From assembly GCA_041747155.1 (NCBI GenBank), contig JBGTFQ010000163.1:1-55500 (forward strand): a DNA stretch of 55,500 nucleotides. The letters run 5' to 3'. Below, in pieces: positions 15,816 through 24,835 of this stretch. The position numbers and the translations under genes are program-made. The stretch is from JACDDK01 sp041747155. GTDB taxonomy: Bacteria; Actinomycetota; Rubrobacteria; Rubrobacterales; Rubrobacteraceae. The stretch's first letter is position 1, and every line of letters begins with the position of its first letter. The notes below the pieces were generated by a model. That model saw nothing but the letters and a program-made list of their open reading frames with translations. It was not told the DNA's origin and did no database searches.

Positions 15816-17509
15816 TGTCCCACCAGGAGCTCTGAGGCGTGGGCTAGCGAGGCTTCATCAACCCGCCCCGAGAGCATCCGGGCCAACTCCCGGCGGCGTT
15901 CGTCGCCGTCCACGGCCCGAATACGGGTCAGCGTGCGACCGTCGGATTCCTCTTTAGCTACTACGATCTGGGTTCCAGCCTCAGAGGCGATCTGGGGCAG
16001 GTGCGTGATCGTCAAGACCTGATTTCGTTTACCCAATTCCCGTAGCTTGACTCCCACAGCCGTCGCAGTCTCGCCGCCAATTCCCGCATCCACCTCGTCG
16101 AAAATGTAGGTCGCACCGGGTTCGATGCGCTCCTGCGCAAGACGTATCGCCAGCATGATACGGGACAACTCACCCCCGGAAGCGTAACGTCGCACCGGCA
16201 ACTCTGGCTCCCCAGGATTGGTCTGGATGACGAACTCGACCCGCTCGGACCCATTCAGCCCCGGCTCCACCGAGATCAACTCCGCTTTGAACACAGTTGC
16301 ATCGAGGTTCAAGCCGGACAGATTCTCCCGAACCTTCCGCGAAAGCTCCTCAGCCGCCGCCGCCCGTCCCGCCGACAAAGCCCCCGAAAGCTCTCCAAGG
16401 CGCTCTTCGCCACGTGCGATGCGTCCCTCGATGTCCGAGGTCTCTTCGTCCAAGTTCTCAAGTCGCGAGAGCCGGGATTTTGAGTCCTGGAGGAAACCGT
16501 CCACGTCTTCGCCGTACTTGCGCTCAAGCGTTCTTAGAGCATCCAAGCGTTCTTCGACGGCTTCTAGGAGTGCGGGATCCGCCTCCAAACCCTCCACGTA
16601 AGCCCGCAACTCATACGCTAAATCCTCAATCTCCGCCGACACGCCCTGCAACCGCTCTAACAAACCCGAGAGACTCTCATCGTGGCGGGCGGCTCCTTCG
16701 AGCGCGGCCACGGCTGCGGACATGGCCTCCAAAGCACCGCCAGCGGTCGAGTAAGAGTCCTCGGTTGCAGTGTCGCCTTCAGAGGAGAGGGCCGCGGTCG
16801 CAGTGGACGCTTCGAGCATCAACTCGGTGATGTTGCGCAGCCGATCGCGGTCGCGGGTAAGACCTGCAGACTCTTCCGGGGTATATCCGAAGCTTTCGAT
16901 CTCCTCGACCTGAAAGCGCAGGAAGTCCAACTCGCGCAGCCGGGATTCGGACGAAGCTGTGATCTCCTGCAGCTCCCGCCGATCCTCTTCGACCTTTCTC
17001 CAAAGCTCGCGGTGCTCGGTCTTTGCATGTTCGCCATCCTCATCCAGAAAATCGTCCAGAATGTCTAGCTGCTCGGCGGGTTCCGTGAGTCGCGCCTGCT
17101 CTCGCTGCCCATGATACGAGACAAGCTTCTCTCCAAGCGTAGCAAGTGCCCGAACCGGTACCGTAACGCCATTTACGTGGCATTTCGAGCGTCCGTCGCC
17201 GGTCAGGGTGCGGCGAAGAAAGAGGCCGTCGTCAGTATCGAGATCTTCGGCCAGGTCTCCGAGAGAGTCCTCTAGGACCGTTCGCAGCATCTCCGGTGGT
17301 AAGGAGAACGAACCTTCGACCGTGGCTTTTCTGGAGCCAGCGCGAACAGTCTCGGAGCGGGCTCGGCCACCGAGGAGGAGTTGGAGAGCGGTCGCGAGCA
17401 GGGTCTTACCCGCGCCGGTCTCGCCAGTGACGGCGTTCAGACCCGGCGCGAGTTCCAGGGTGGCCGCTTCGATCAGGGCCACATTCTCGACGGAAAGCTC
17501 CGTGAGCAC
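15812..17509 (-). CDS. recN: DNA repair ATPase RecN
   Basis: 565 residues from GTG 17509, which overlaps the nadK stop as TAGTG and has GGAGG 11 nt upstream. It is an SMC-like ATPase with Walker A in GETGAGKTLL near residue 35, long coiled-coil arms (about 160-380), the ABC signature YASGGELSRIMLA and Walker B IFDEVDAGIGG. RecN acts in recombinational repair of double-strand breaks. The nadK-recN-steA order is conserved in actinobacteria. A longer frame starting 39 nt upstream exists but would overlap nadK further. Confidence 0.95.
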   Translation of the reverse strand: MLTELSVENVALIEAATLELAPGLNAVTGETGAGKTLLATALQLLLGGRARSETVRAGSRKATVEGSFSLPPEMLRTVLEDSLGDLAEDLDTDDGLFLRRTLTGDGRSKCHVNGVTVPVRALATLGEKLVSYHGQREQARLTEPAEQLDILDDFLDEDGEHAKTEHRELWRKVEEDRRELQEITASSESRLRELDFLRFQVEEIESFGYTPEESAGLTRDRDRLRNITELMLEASTATAALSSEGDTATEDSYSTAGGALEAMSAAVAALEGAARHDESLSGLLERLQGVSAEIEDLAYELRAYVEGLEADPALLEAVEERLDALRTLERKYGEDVDGFLQDSKSRLSRLENLDEETSDIEGRIARGEERLGELSGALSAGRAAAAEELSRKVRENLSGLNLDATVFKAELISVEPGLNGSERVEFVIQTNPGEPELPVRRYASGGELSRIMLAIRLAQERIEPGATYIFDEVDAGIGGETATAVGVKLRELGKRNQVLTITHLPQIASEAGTQIVVAKEESDGRTLTRIRAVDGDERRRELARMLSGRVDEASLAHASELLVGQ

Positions 17510-18309
17510 TACAGGAATGTCCTCCGTACCGCTCGCCACCACGACCACTCCTTGGTTCGACCTATTCTAACGCTTTCACGCGAGAGACCTAACCTTATAT
17601 GCCCGCCCGCCGGTATCTCACGCGGCTCCATTCCGTCGATGGAGAGCAATGCGCTTCGCTCGACCAACTCCAGGCGCGTCACCTGCTTCTCTCCGAGAAC
17701 CATCGGACGACTAACCAACGAGTGCGGAGCAATGCTCACTAAAACGTAACATTCTGTGTCTCCGGAGACTATCGGGCCACCCGCCGACAGCGCGTAAGCC
17801 GTTGACCCGAGAGGCGTCGCAGCGATAAATCCGTCGCATTGCACGGTGACGAGATCTTCCCCACCAACGGAGACGCCGACCGAGGTGATTTGATGCGGTG
17901 TCGGCTTCAAAAGCACAACATCATTGAGCGCGAGATAGACCTCCTCCTCACCGCTCACGCGAACTTCCAGCATCCGGTACTCCTGGACGTGCAATCCACC
18001 ATTTAGAACGCTCTCCACCCCAGCCTCTATCTCGTCAGGCAGCATTCCGGACATGAAACCAACGGTCCCGAGGTTCACGCCAAGCATCACGCAACCGGGA
18101 TAAAGCCGGGAAGCGAGCAGCATCGTACCGTCACCCCCGAGTACGAAAACGAGGTCCACAGTTCGACCAGCTTCATCTCCGTTCGGGGCTTCGACTGCTG
18201 GTTCGATCTCGACCCCGGCCTTTTCGAGCGCCGCCGTCAGTCGCTGCAGATACCGCTCGTCGATGCCGGGACGAGTCACGATACCGACGCGACGGATCTT
18301 CTCACTCAT
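17509..18309 (-). CDS. nadK: NAD kinase
   Basis: 266 residues. It phosphorylates NAD to NADP. The nucleotide-binding signature GGDGTMLLASRLY is near residue 57, followed by GVNLGTVGFM and the TPLGSTAYALSAGGPI block near 164. The length fits the family. The ATG overlaps the tlyA stop by 8 nt, and the stop is fused to the recN GTG (TAGTG). No unusual residues. Confidence 0.95.
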   Translation of the reverse strand: MSEKIRRVGIVTRPGIDERYLQRLTAALEKAGVEIEPAVEAPNGDEAGRTVDLVFVLGGDGTMLLASRLYPGCVMLGVNLGTVGFMSGMLPDEIEAGVESVLNGGLHVQEYRMLEVRVSGEEEVYLALNDVVLLKPTPHQITSVGVSVGGEDLVTVQCDGFIAATPLGSTAYALSAGGPIVSGDTECYVLVSIAPHSLVSRPMVLGEKQVTRLELVERSALLSIDGMEPREIPAGGHIRLGLSRESVRIGRTKEWSWWRAVRRTFL

Positions 18310-19102
18310 CCGTGACCATCGCCCTTACATCCTCCACCTCAAGCGTTACCGCAACGTCACGCTTCAAATGGAGTGGATACTCCTGGTTCCCAGATTTGCG
18401 GCCTGTGATCGCCGCCCGCGCAACTCCTACCGCACCGAAGCTCATCCGTTCGAAGGCTTGGACGACCCGCAGTACGACTTGTTCGCGGATTTCCGGATCG
18501 CGCACAACGCCTCCGCGTCCGACGAGATCCGGCCCCGCTTCGAATTGCGGCTTCACGAGAACCACAGCCTCCACAATGGATGTAGTTGTCTTGAGCAGAC
18601 TTTTCAACGCAACCGAGAGCGAGATGAACGAGAGATCCGCGACCATAAACTCTGGCGCGAACGGCAGATCCTCGCCGGTAAGGTGCCGCACGTTTGTCCT
18701 TTCAAGGGATGTGACACGCTCGTCGGTTCGTAGTTTCCAGTCCAGTTGGCCGTATCCGACATCGGCGGCGATTACCCTTGCCGCGCCTTTTTGGAGCAGA
18801 ACGTCCGTGAAACCACCGGTCGACGCACCAGCATCCAGACAACCCCGGTCCACCACTTCTATCCCGAAATCTTCTAGAGCGTGGACTAGCTTCCCTCCGG
18901 CTCTGGATACGTAGGGCGATGGTTCCTCGACGGTCACGGCGGTTTCGGATGCGAAGCGGGTGCCAGATTTGGTCACCACTTCGCCTTTTACGCGGACTGC
19001 GCCGGAGAGGATCAAGCCTTGAGCCCGCGAACGGGTTTGGGCAAGACCTCGCTCGACGAGCAGCGCGTCCAGCCGACGGGGGGCGCCTTTCGTGGAGTTC
19101 AT
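18302..19102 (-). CDS. tlyA: TlyA-family rRNA 2'-O-methyltransferase / hemolysin-like
   Basis: 266 residues with an N-terminal S4 domain (RLDALLVERGLAQTRSRAQG) and an FtsJ-like SAM methyltransferase domain (CLDAGASTGGFTDVLLQKGA near 87, VVLVKPQFE near 186). In mycobacteria TlyA methylates 16S C1409 and 23S C1920, and its loss gives capreomycin resistance. The gene lies between the prenyl synthase and nadK, its usual place. The ATG start is immediately after a 10-nt gap from the upstream gene. Confidence 0.93.
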   Translation of the reverse strand: MNSTKGAPRRLDALLVERGLAQTRSRAQGLILSGAVRVKGEVVTKSGTRFASETAVTVEEPSPYVSRAGGKLVHALEDFGIEVVDRGCLDAGASTGGFTDVLLQKGAARVIAADVGYGQLDWKLRTDERVTSLERTNVRHLTGEDLPFAPEFMVADLSFISLSVALKSLLKTTTSIVEAVVLVKPQFEAGPDLVGRGGVVRDPEIREQVVLRVVQAFERMSFGAVGVARAAITGRKSGNQEYPLHLKRDVAVTLEVEDVRAMVTDE

Positions 19103-19111
19103 GCGGAGCGT

Positions 19112-20011
19112 TTAGCTCCCCCGGTGGCGCACGAATAGTGCCATCTCACGCAGACCCGAAGTGTCTCCATCTAGACGTCCGAGCGCCGCGAGCGCCCGCT
19201 CGACGCTATCGTCGGCCTCTCGGCGAGCCCCTTCAAGGCCGAAGACCCCCACGAACGTGGCCTTGCCTTGCTCAGCGTCGCTTCCCGCGCTCTTGCCAAG
19301 TTCCGCCGTGGTGGCGGTGGCGTTGAGTACGTCGTCCACTATCTGAAAGCACAGGCCAAGTTCCGAGGCGTACTCCGAGATCGCAGTTTGTTCAGCGTTT
19401 CCGGCACCCGCGATGATCGCGCCGATCCGGGCTGAAGACTTGATCAAAGCTCCAGTCTTGTACTTGTGGATCATAAACAACGTCTCGGGGTCTGTCGCGG
19501 CTCCTACGCCGGTATGGTCCATATCCATGACTTGTCCACCGACCATCCCGGCTACACCGGTCGAATCGGCAAGCTCGCGCACAACCTCTACGACTTGCTC
19601 GCATGAGCCTTCCTGGTGAACGGTGATGAGCGTCAGTGCCTCGCCAAAGAACGCATCTCCCGCGAGTATCGCCATCGCCTCACCGTATTTCTTGTGCGTG
19701 GTGGGTTGCCCCCGACGGTAATCGTCATCGTCCATCGCGGGCAGATCGTCGTGGATCAGGGAATAAGTGTGGATCAACTCGATAGCAGCCGCAGACGGCA
19801 ACGCCGACTCGGGCGCGGCCCCAAAGACCCACGCGCACTCCATGCACAACGTAGGACGAACTCGCTTGCCACCCGCGAGCATCGAATAACGCATCGCGTC
19901 CACAAGCCCCGCCAGACGCTTCTCATCGGAGAAAGTCAGCCCGTGCAGATACTCCTCGAAGAGCTTCCCATGAGATTCCCAGCGACGCTCCGACACCCCA
20001 CCGTTATCCAT
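19112..20011 (-). CDS. ispA: Short-chain polyprenyl (farnesyl/geranylgeranyl) diphosphate synthase
   Basis: 299 residues, all-helical prenyl synthase family. The first Asp-rich motif is intact (IHDDLPAMDDDDYRRG near 88). The second motif reads FQIVDDVLNAT near 228, so the usual third Asp (DDxxD) is Asn. KYKTGALIKSS is present. The two small residues before the first motif suggest a C15-C20 product, but chain length cannot be set by eye. The neighbouring xseA, xseB and dxs, common next to ispA, are absent. The start ATG overlaps nusB by 8 nt. Confidence 0.88.
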   Translation of the reverse strand: MDNGGVSERRWESHGKLFEEYLHGLTFSDEKRLAGLVDAMRYSMLAGGKRVRPTLCMECAWVFGAAPESALPSAAAIELIHTYSLIHDDLPAMDDDDYRRGQPTTHKKYGEAMAILAGDAFFGEALTLITVHQEGSCEQVVEVVRELADSTGVAGMVGGQVMDMDHTGVGAATDPETLFMIHKYKTGALIKSSARIGAIIAGAGNAEQTAISEYASELGLCFQIVDDVLNATATTAELGKSAGSDAEQGKATFVGVFGLEGARREADDSVERALAALGRLDGDTSGLREMALFVRHRGS

Positions 20012-20426
20012 GCTCTACCTTTCCGCGCTGTAGCTCAGCCGCACCGCGCAACACGCCCCCAACAAACGCCGGAGACTCCTCACTCGAAAAGCCGACGGCT
20101 AACTCGACAGCCTCGTTCATCGCGACCTCCGGCGGCACGTCTTCCACGTTGAGCATCTCATAGAGTGCCAGGCGTAGGATCGTGCGGTCGACGGTGCTCA
20201 TGCGATGGACCGGCCAACCTTCGGAGACCTCTTCGAGGACAGTGTCCAACGTCTCGCGGTCGTTCTCGACGCCCCTCACAACGGTAATAGCATACTCGTC
20301 CAATGTTCCCCGATATGAGAGCCACGCTTGGATGACATCGTCTACAGGCCGAGCATTCAGATCGCTCTGGAAGAGCGCAAGAAATGCTTGCTTGCGGGCG
20401 CTCCGGCGGCTCAAGACGGCGCTCAA
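20004..20426 (-). CDS. nusB: Transcription antitermination factor NusB
   Basis: 140 residues, all helical. Conserved segments: RRSARKQAFLALFQSDLN at the N-terminus, RMSTVDRTILRLALYEML near 75-92, and NEAVELAVGFSSEESPAFVG near 104. NusB binds NusE (S10) and boxA RNA to promote rRNA transcription. It starts at TTG 20426, which overlaps the efp stop as TTGA. efp-nusB is a standard bacterial pair. Confidence 0.95.
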   Translation of the reverse strand: MSAVLSRRSARKQAFLALFQSDLNARPVDDVIQAWLSYRGTLDEYAITVVRGVENDRETLDTVLEEVSEGWPVHRMSTVDRTILRLALYEMLNVEDVPPEVAMNEAVELAVGFSSEESPAFVGGVLRGAAELQRGKVEHG

Positions 20427-20980
20427 ACCCTCGTCAAATACTCGCGGGAGCGCGTATCGACTCGTACCGTGTCGCCCGTGTTGACGAACAGCGGAACCTG
20501 GACCGTAAAGCCGGTCTCGGTCGTGGCGGGCTTGCTGCCACCCTGTGCCGTATCACCTTTGAGACCGGGGTCGGTCTGCGTTATTTCGAGGTCGACATGC
20601 GCCGGAGGCTCTACGCTAACCACTTCGCCATCCGCCGACAAAACGCTGACCGTACCGTTCGGAACGACGAAGCCCGCGTTCTCACCAATGACGGACTCCG
20701 GGATCGCGGTTTGCTCGTAAGTCCCAGTGTCCATAAAGTACAGCAAGTCGCCATCCCGGTATAGGAACTGCATCGGGCGGGATTCGGTCTTCACGGAATC
20801 TACTTTCTCTCCGCCCCGGAAAGTCTTCTCGATGGTGGCTCCCGTATCTATATTACGCAAGCGCGTCCTAACAAACGCCCCGCCTTTCCCAGGCTTTACG
20901 TGCTGGAAATACAGGATGGTAAACCGCTTGCCATCGACCCGGATGGCGGCACCGTTTTTAAACTGGCTAGTGGATATCAT
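20423..20980 (-). CDS. efp: Translation elongation factor P
   Basis: 185 residues, three beta-barrel domains. The tip loop reads KPGKGGAFVRTRL, with Lys32 at the position that is modified in many bacteria; no modification genes are near. EF-P relieves ribosome stalling at polyproline. The C-terminal domain ends TGDTVRVDTRSREYL, as expected. ATG 20980 has GAGAGG 9 nt upstream and is the first gene of the efp-nusB run. Confidence 0.96.
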   Translation of the reverse strand: MISTSQFKNGAAIRVDGKRFTILYFQHVKPGKGGAFVRTRLRNIDTGATIEKTFRGGEKVDSVKTESRPMQFLYRDGDLLYFMDTGTYEQTAIPESVIGENAGFVVPNGTVSVLSADGEVVSVEPPAHVDLEITQTDPGLKGDTAQGGSKPATTETGFTVQVPLFVNTGDTVRVDTRSREYLTRV

Positions 20981-21213
20981 GCAGCGAAACCTCTCTCGTT
21001 CAACGTCCTACCGCGACGTCCCCTTCTGCGCCTCCTACAAGCGCGGACGCCGCGACATTATCGCACATCCCTGGCTGATTTAAGCCGGTCAGCGAGTCAG
21101 TGGGAACCTGGTCGCTCGGCCTTTTCTCATTTGCCAACGAAAGTTTCAGGAGCGTTTGACGCTGAGTTTTGCCTTAGAGCTCGTGCAAGCAACGCGAGGC
21201 GATTCTCAATGAG
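20981..21213. promoter_or_regulatory. Divergent intergenic region between efp and the Fur-family gene
   Basis: This 233-nt region separates efp (minus) from the only plus-strand gene. On the minus strand, GATAAT at 21062-21057 is a good -10, though the matching -35 is weak; it would give an efp leader of about 70 nt. On the plus strand, AGGAG at 21148-21152 is followed by TTG at 21156, which opens a frame of 18 codons ending at 21212 just before the Fur-family start. No operator-like inverted repeat for Fur was recognised. Confidence 0.4.
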
Positions 21214-21552
21214 TTGCTAAATGCGGATGGTCCTCTTTCGGTGGCGGAGATACATGAGAGGGCGGGTTGCGGGCTGCCGGGGCTTGGTATCGCAACTGTA
21301 TACCGAACGATAAAGGCACTGCGCGAAGAGAGTGGAATCTCGGTGGTCGAGCTACCGGGTGAAGAGCCGCGCTACGAGCCGGTTGGTCTTAGCCATCACC
21401 ATCATTTCCGCTGCCGGTCTTGCGAGCAAACCTTTGATCTTGAGGTCTGCCCCGTCGGAATTCCTAGAGAAACCACGCTCCCTGGCGGCTGCAGCGTCGA
21501 AGACCACAGCCTCACCTTCTATGGACGTTGTTCCGAGTGCGCCGAGCCGTAG
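21214..21552 (+). CDS. Fur-family metal-dependent regulator with odd N-terminus
   Basis: 112 residues from TTG 21214, about 20-30 shorter at the N-terminus than typical Fur, Zur or PerR. Seen: recognition helix region (GIATVYRTIKAL, 25-36), the metal loop GLSHHHHFRCRSC (58-70), and structural zinc pairs Cys67/Cys70 and Cys106/Cys109. The reading frame is open back to 21178 and encodes KQREAILNEL, the usual start of the first helix, but without any start codon. A better ribosome binding site (21148-21152) serves a different frame. A frameshift or sequencing error near 21175-21190 is likely. It is the only plus-strand gene, convergent with aroQ. Metal specificity unclear. Confidence 0.72.
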   Translation: MLNADGPLSVAEIHERAGCGLPGLGIATVYRTIKALREESGISVVELPGEEPRYEPVGLSHHHHFRCRSCEQTFDLEVCPVGIPRETTLPGGCSVEDHSLTFYGRCSECAEP

Positions 21553-21564
21553 AGCTCTTAACTT

Positions 21565-21996
21565 CTAGCTTTTAGTCAGTTCTCGAAGTATGTAAGTGAC
21601 CGCCGTCGAGTATCCGAGGGTTCCCATTCCGGCTACGATGGCGTCAACGGATGGTGAGATGACTGAACGACGACGCCAGTCTTCGCGGGCGTGGACATTT
21701 GAGAGATGAACCTCGACCTTTGGTACAGCGATGGCCTCTAGTGCATCGTGGAGCGCGTAAGCGTAGTGAGTCCAGGCTCCGGCGTTGATCACGACTCCAT
21801 CAGCCGCTCCGCTTTCTCGGATGAATCCGACCATTTCACCCTCGAAATCCGTCTGACGAAACTCGAACTCGACCCCAGGAAATTCCTCGGATAGCTGTCT
21901 ATATATGTCGTCGAGGGTTAGCTTGCCGTAGATCTCCGGTCGGCGTTCGCCGAGGGTCCCGAGGTTTACGCCGTTTAGCACGAATATTTTAGGCAA
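21565..21996 (-). CDS. aroQ: 3-dehydroquinate dehydratase, type II
   Basis: 143 residues. It dehydrates 3-dehydroquinate to 3-dehydroshikimate. Family motifs: LNGVNLGTLGERRPEIYG (Tyr and Arg of the active-site loop), VVINAGAWTHYAYALHDAL near 68, and EVHLSNVHARED with the catalytic His near 100. In the second motif the usual Pro is Ala. It overlaps aroB by 8 nt, and its stop lies 12 nt from the convergent Fur-family gene, with no clear terminator between. Confidence 0.95.
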   Translation of the reverse strand: MPKIFVLNGVNLGTLGERRPEIYGKLTLDDIYRQLSEEFPGVEFEFRQTDFEGEMVGFIRESGAADGVVINAGAWTHYAYALHDALEAIAVPKVEVHLSNVHAREDWRRRSVISPSVDAIVAGMGTLGYSTAVTYILRELTKS

Positions 21997-23065
21997 TGAG
22001 GGTCTCCATCGTCCGCAGGGCTTCTTCTTCGGTTACAGGTATGTCCCACACTGGGTCTCCGACGTCTCTGAGCAGCACGAAGCGATGATCCGCGCTGTGG
22101 CGACGCTTTTTGTCGCGGCTCATGGTCTGCAACACTCGGGATGCGTCGACGCTTGCAAGGCTCGTGGGAAGGCTGGCCGCCGTTAGAAGCTCATGGTGAG
22201 CGTCGATGAGGTTAGCCCCGTAACGCGCTTCGGAGAGTCGAGCGGCGGCTATCATGCCAATGGCTATCGCTTCACCGTGAGGAAGACTGTAGTCGGCAGC
22301 AGCTTCGAGACCGTGACCTATGGTGTGACCGTAGTTCAGGATGGCGCGGCGACCGGACTCCCGTTCGTCTTCTGCGACCACTTCGGATTTGAAGTGTATG
22401 GCGCGAAGGATAAGATCGGTCAGAGCATCCTCGTCGCGGTGGAGGGCAGCTTCGGTTGAGTCGAGAGCGGAGAAGTAGTCGCCACCGGCGAGGAAGCCCA
22501 TCTTTATGACTTCAGCGAGGCCGTGGGAAATTTCGGGGTCCGGGAGAGAATCTAGCCACTTCAAGTCGGCGACTACTAGACGGGGACGGATAAAGACTCC
22601 GACTAGGTTCTTGCCTTCCGGTATGTCGAGGCCAGTCTTGCCGCCCACTGAGCTGTCTACCATCGCCAGAAGCGAGGTTGGGAGCATTACGAGATCTATG
22701 CCGCGCATGTACGTACCGGCTGCGAAGCCCCCGAGGTCGCCGACGACTCCCCCGCCAAGGGCGAATAGTGCTCCGTCGCGGGTAAGGTTGGAACGGGCGA
22801 TGCGTCGGATCACCTCAGTATAAGTTTCGAAGCTCTTGGAGGTTTCTCCGGTTGGAATCGAAATTTCCTCGACGATGCTCCATCCGGCGGATTCTAGCGA
22901 TTTTCGGATGGTGGCTGCGTGCAACGGGCCGACGGTGTCGTCGGTCAAGATGATGGCGGGTCCCGGCGAATGTTCGGTGCCGATCAGAGTCGCGAGGTCC
23001 AAGTCGGTCCCGACGACCACCTGATAAGTTTTATCGAGTCCTACATTGACTATGCTCTGATCCAT
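21989..23065 (-). CDS. aroB: 3-dehydroquinate synthase
   Basis: 358 residues. It cyclises DAHP to 3-dehydroquinate using NAD and a divalent metal. Visible: the NAD-binding GGGVVGDLGGFAAGTYMRGI block (about 104-123), PTSLLAMVDSSVGGKTGLD, KMGFLAG, and the metal His in NYGHTIGHGLEA. The start ATG overlaps the end of aroK by 16 nt. Part of aroC-K-B-Q. Confidence 0.96.
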   Translation of the reverse strand: MDQSIVNVGLDKTYQVVVGTDLDLATLIGTEHSPGPAIILTDDTVGPLHAATIRKSLESAGWSIVEEISIPTGETSKSFETYTEVIRRIARSNLTRDGALFALGGGVVGDLGGFAAGTYMRGIDLVMLPTSLLAMVDSSVGGKTGLDIPEGKNLVGVFIRPRLVVADLKWLDSLPDPEISHGLAEVIKMGFLAGGDYFSALDSTEAALHRDEDALTDLILRAIHFKSEVVAEDERESGRRAILNYGHTIGHGLEAAADYSLPHGEAIAIGMIAAARLSEARYGANLIDAHHELLTAASLPTSLASVDASRVLQTMSRDKKRRHSADHRFVLLRDVGDPVWDIPVTEEEALRTMETLIA

Positions 23066-23550
23066 CGCTCCAACTCTCGGGCTACTTTCTCCGGTCTTCT
23101 ACCATTCACAACTATCGTATGGTCAGCCGCTTCTCTATAAAGCGGCAGTCGATCCTGATAGCGCCGCTCGAATTCGGCACGGTTGGCGGCTCGGAGCGGT
23201 CGGCCTTTCTTCCTTGTCCGGCTGTAGAGCAATCCTATATTCTCTTCCAAGAATATTGTCTCGGCTTGATGAAGAGTTTCGAGGTTTGGGTGGTGCGTGA
23301 TCACGCCTCCCCCGCAGGCTATGACTCTTTTGCGATGACCGCCCACCGCTCTCCGCAACGCTTGATGCTCCATGTCCCGGAAAGCGTTCTCCCCAGAGTC
23401 CTCGAATATCTCCGGTATAGATCGTCCCGCCGCCAGCGAAACTTCGCGGTCAAGGTCGACGAACCGCCAGCGCAGATAGCGCGAGAGGGCACGCCCAACA
23501 CTCGTCTTGCCACTGCCCATGTAGCCGATCAAGGCAACGGGTCCCTCCAA
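23050..23550 (-). CDS. aroK: Shikimate kinase
   Basis: About 166 residues from TTG 23550, which follows the aroC stop by 4 nt; a GTG at 23610 would add 20 residues inside aroC. It phosphorylates shikimate at O3. Seen: P-loop IGYMGSGKTSVGRAL, the FVDLDRE Asp pair, ENAFRDMEH Arg, ACGGGV, and the lid Arg in KKGRPLRA. No clear ribosome binding site precedes either start, so translational coupling to aroC is likely. It overlaps aroB by 16 nt. Confidence 0.9.
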   Translation of the reverse strand: MEGPVALIGYMGSGKTSVGRALSRYLRWRFVDLDREVSLAAGRSIPEIFEDSGENAFRDMEHQALRRAVGGHRKRVIACGGGVITHHPNLETLHQAETIFLEENIGLLYSRTRKKGRPLRAANRAEFERRYQDRLPLYREAADHTIVVNGRRPEKVARELERWIRA

Positions 23551-23554
23551 CAGA

Positions 23555-24745
23555 CTAAGATGATACCGAGCTGCGAGCCGGAGCCGGTTCGGCCTCGGAT
23601 GCGTCCACACGAGCGATATATGCGTCGTGGGCGGCGTGAATGTCGGTGATATTGTCCGCCCCGAATTTCTCCAGGAATGCCTCCGCCAGCACCACAGCTA
23701 CCATCGACTCACCGATGACCGCCGCCGCTGGTACCGCGCAACTATCCGCACGCTCCCGGAAGGCTCGCGAGGGTTCGCCGGTCGAGAGATCCACTGTTTT
23801 AAGCGCTTTAGCGATGGTCGAGATGGGCTTCATCGCGGCACCGATTACGACCGGTTCGCCATTGGTCATGCCGCCTTCGATGCCACCGAGACGATTGCTC
23901 GTACGCCCGATGTGTCCGCCTTCCCGCACTATCTCATCTTGCACTTCGCTGGAGCGGCGACTTGCAACCCCGAAGCCTAGCCCAAACTCCACGCCCTTTA
24001 TGGCGTTGATGGACATTACGGCGGCGGCGAGACGCGCGTCGATCTTGTCACGCCAATCGACGTAGGAGCCGAGCCCTGGTGGAAGTCCTTCAGCGACTAC
24101 CACGAACTCGCCGCCCAAGGCATCTCGGGCGTAGCGAGCAGCGTCGATCTCCGCTTTCATCTTCTCGGAGACTTCAGGGTCTGGGCATCGCACCTCTGAT
24201 GCGTCAGCTTCGCGAGCATCCAGGGCGGCTTGCGCCTTGTCGTAGGCGGCTGCGCCTATGCGGTATACGGCGCTGTGGATCTCCACGCCAAACTCCGCGA
24301 GCAGCCTCTTCGCTACGCCACCGGCGGCGACTCGCGCCGTGGTCTCGCGGGCGCTGGAGCGTTCGAGAACGTTTCGGAGGTCGTCGAAGGCGTACTTGCG
24401 CATTCCAGCGAGGTCCGCGTGTCCGGGACGAGGAAGGGTTACAGGATCCGGGGCGTTATCGACGGGAGCCGGGGTCATCCGGGCTTCCCAATTCGCGTAG
24501 TCGTTATTGCGTATAAGCATGGCGATAGGCGAGCCTAAAGTGCGACCATGACGAACACCACCCAGAAACTCGATCTCGTCCTTCTCGATCTTCTGGCGAC
24601 CGCCACGCCCGTAACCTTGCTGGCGGCGGAAAAGATCCCGGTCGATATCTTCGGCGAGCAACGGAAGACCCGCTGGCACACCATTTACCAATGCTACCTC
24701 AGCGGGACCATGAGACTCCCCGGACGTGGAAAAACCAAACCTCAA
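23555..24745 (-). CDS. aroC: Chorismate synthase
   Basis: 396 residues from TTG 24745, preceded by AGGA at 9 nt. It converts EPSP to chorismate with reduced FMN. Family signatures: GESHGPAEVALVNGVPAGLP near the N-terminus, GRGGRQKIEKDEIEFLGGVR, SSARETTARVAAGG near 135, GIEGGMTNGEPV and the end PAAAVIGESMVA. First gene of the shikimate cluster. aroE, aroF and aroA are not adjacent. Confidence 0.96.
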   Translation of the reverse strand: MRFGFSTSGESHGPAEVALVNGVPAGLPLLAEDIDRDLFRRQQGYGRGGRQKIEKDEIEFLGGVRHGRTLGSPIAMLIRNNDYANWEARMTPAPVDNAPDPVTLPRPGHADLAGMRKYAFDDLRNVLERSSARETTARVAAGGVAKRLLAEFGVEIHSAVYRIGAAAYDKAQAALDAREADASEVRCPDPEVSEKMKAEIDAARYARDALGGEFVVVAEGLPPGLGSYVDWRDKIDARLAAAVMSINAIKGVEFGLGFGVASRRSSEVQDEIVREGGHIGRTSNRLGGIEGGMTNGEPVVIGAAMKPISTIAKALKTVDLSTGEPSRAFRERADSCAVPAAAVIGESMVAVVLAEAFLEKFGADNITDIHAAHDAYIARVDASEAEPAPARSSVSS

Positions 24746-24835
24746 CGCGATACTTCCTCTCTAAGTAAGCTCATCTAAACCCGACCGCTACTATAAACCA
24801 CGAGGGAGGAAATCGTCTGTGATCCAAACTCGCCC
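24746..24835 (-). promoter_or_regulatory. Leader region upstream of the aroCKBQ cluster
   Basis: This 90-nt gap, after the pilus-block gene and before aroC, is one of the larger minus-strand gaps. On the minus strand it contains TATAGT at 24795-24790 (5 of 6 to the -10 consensus), but no convincing -35 at 16-18 nt. Transcription from here would give an aro leader of about 40 nt. No terminator with a T tract is seen for the upstream operon. Weak evidence. Confidence 0.3.
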
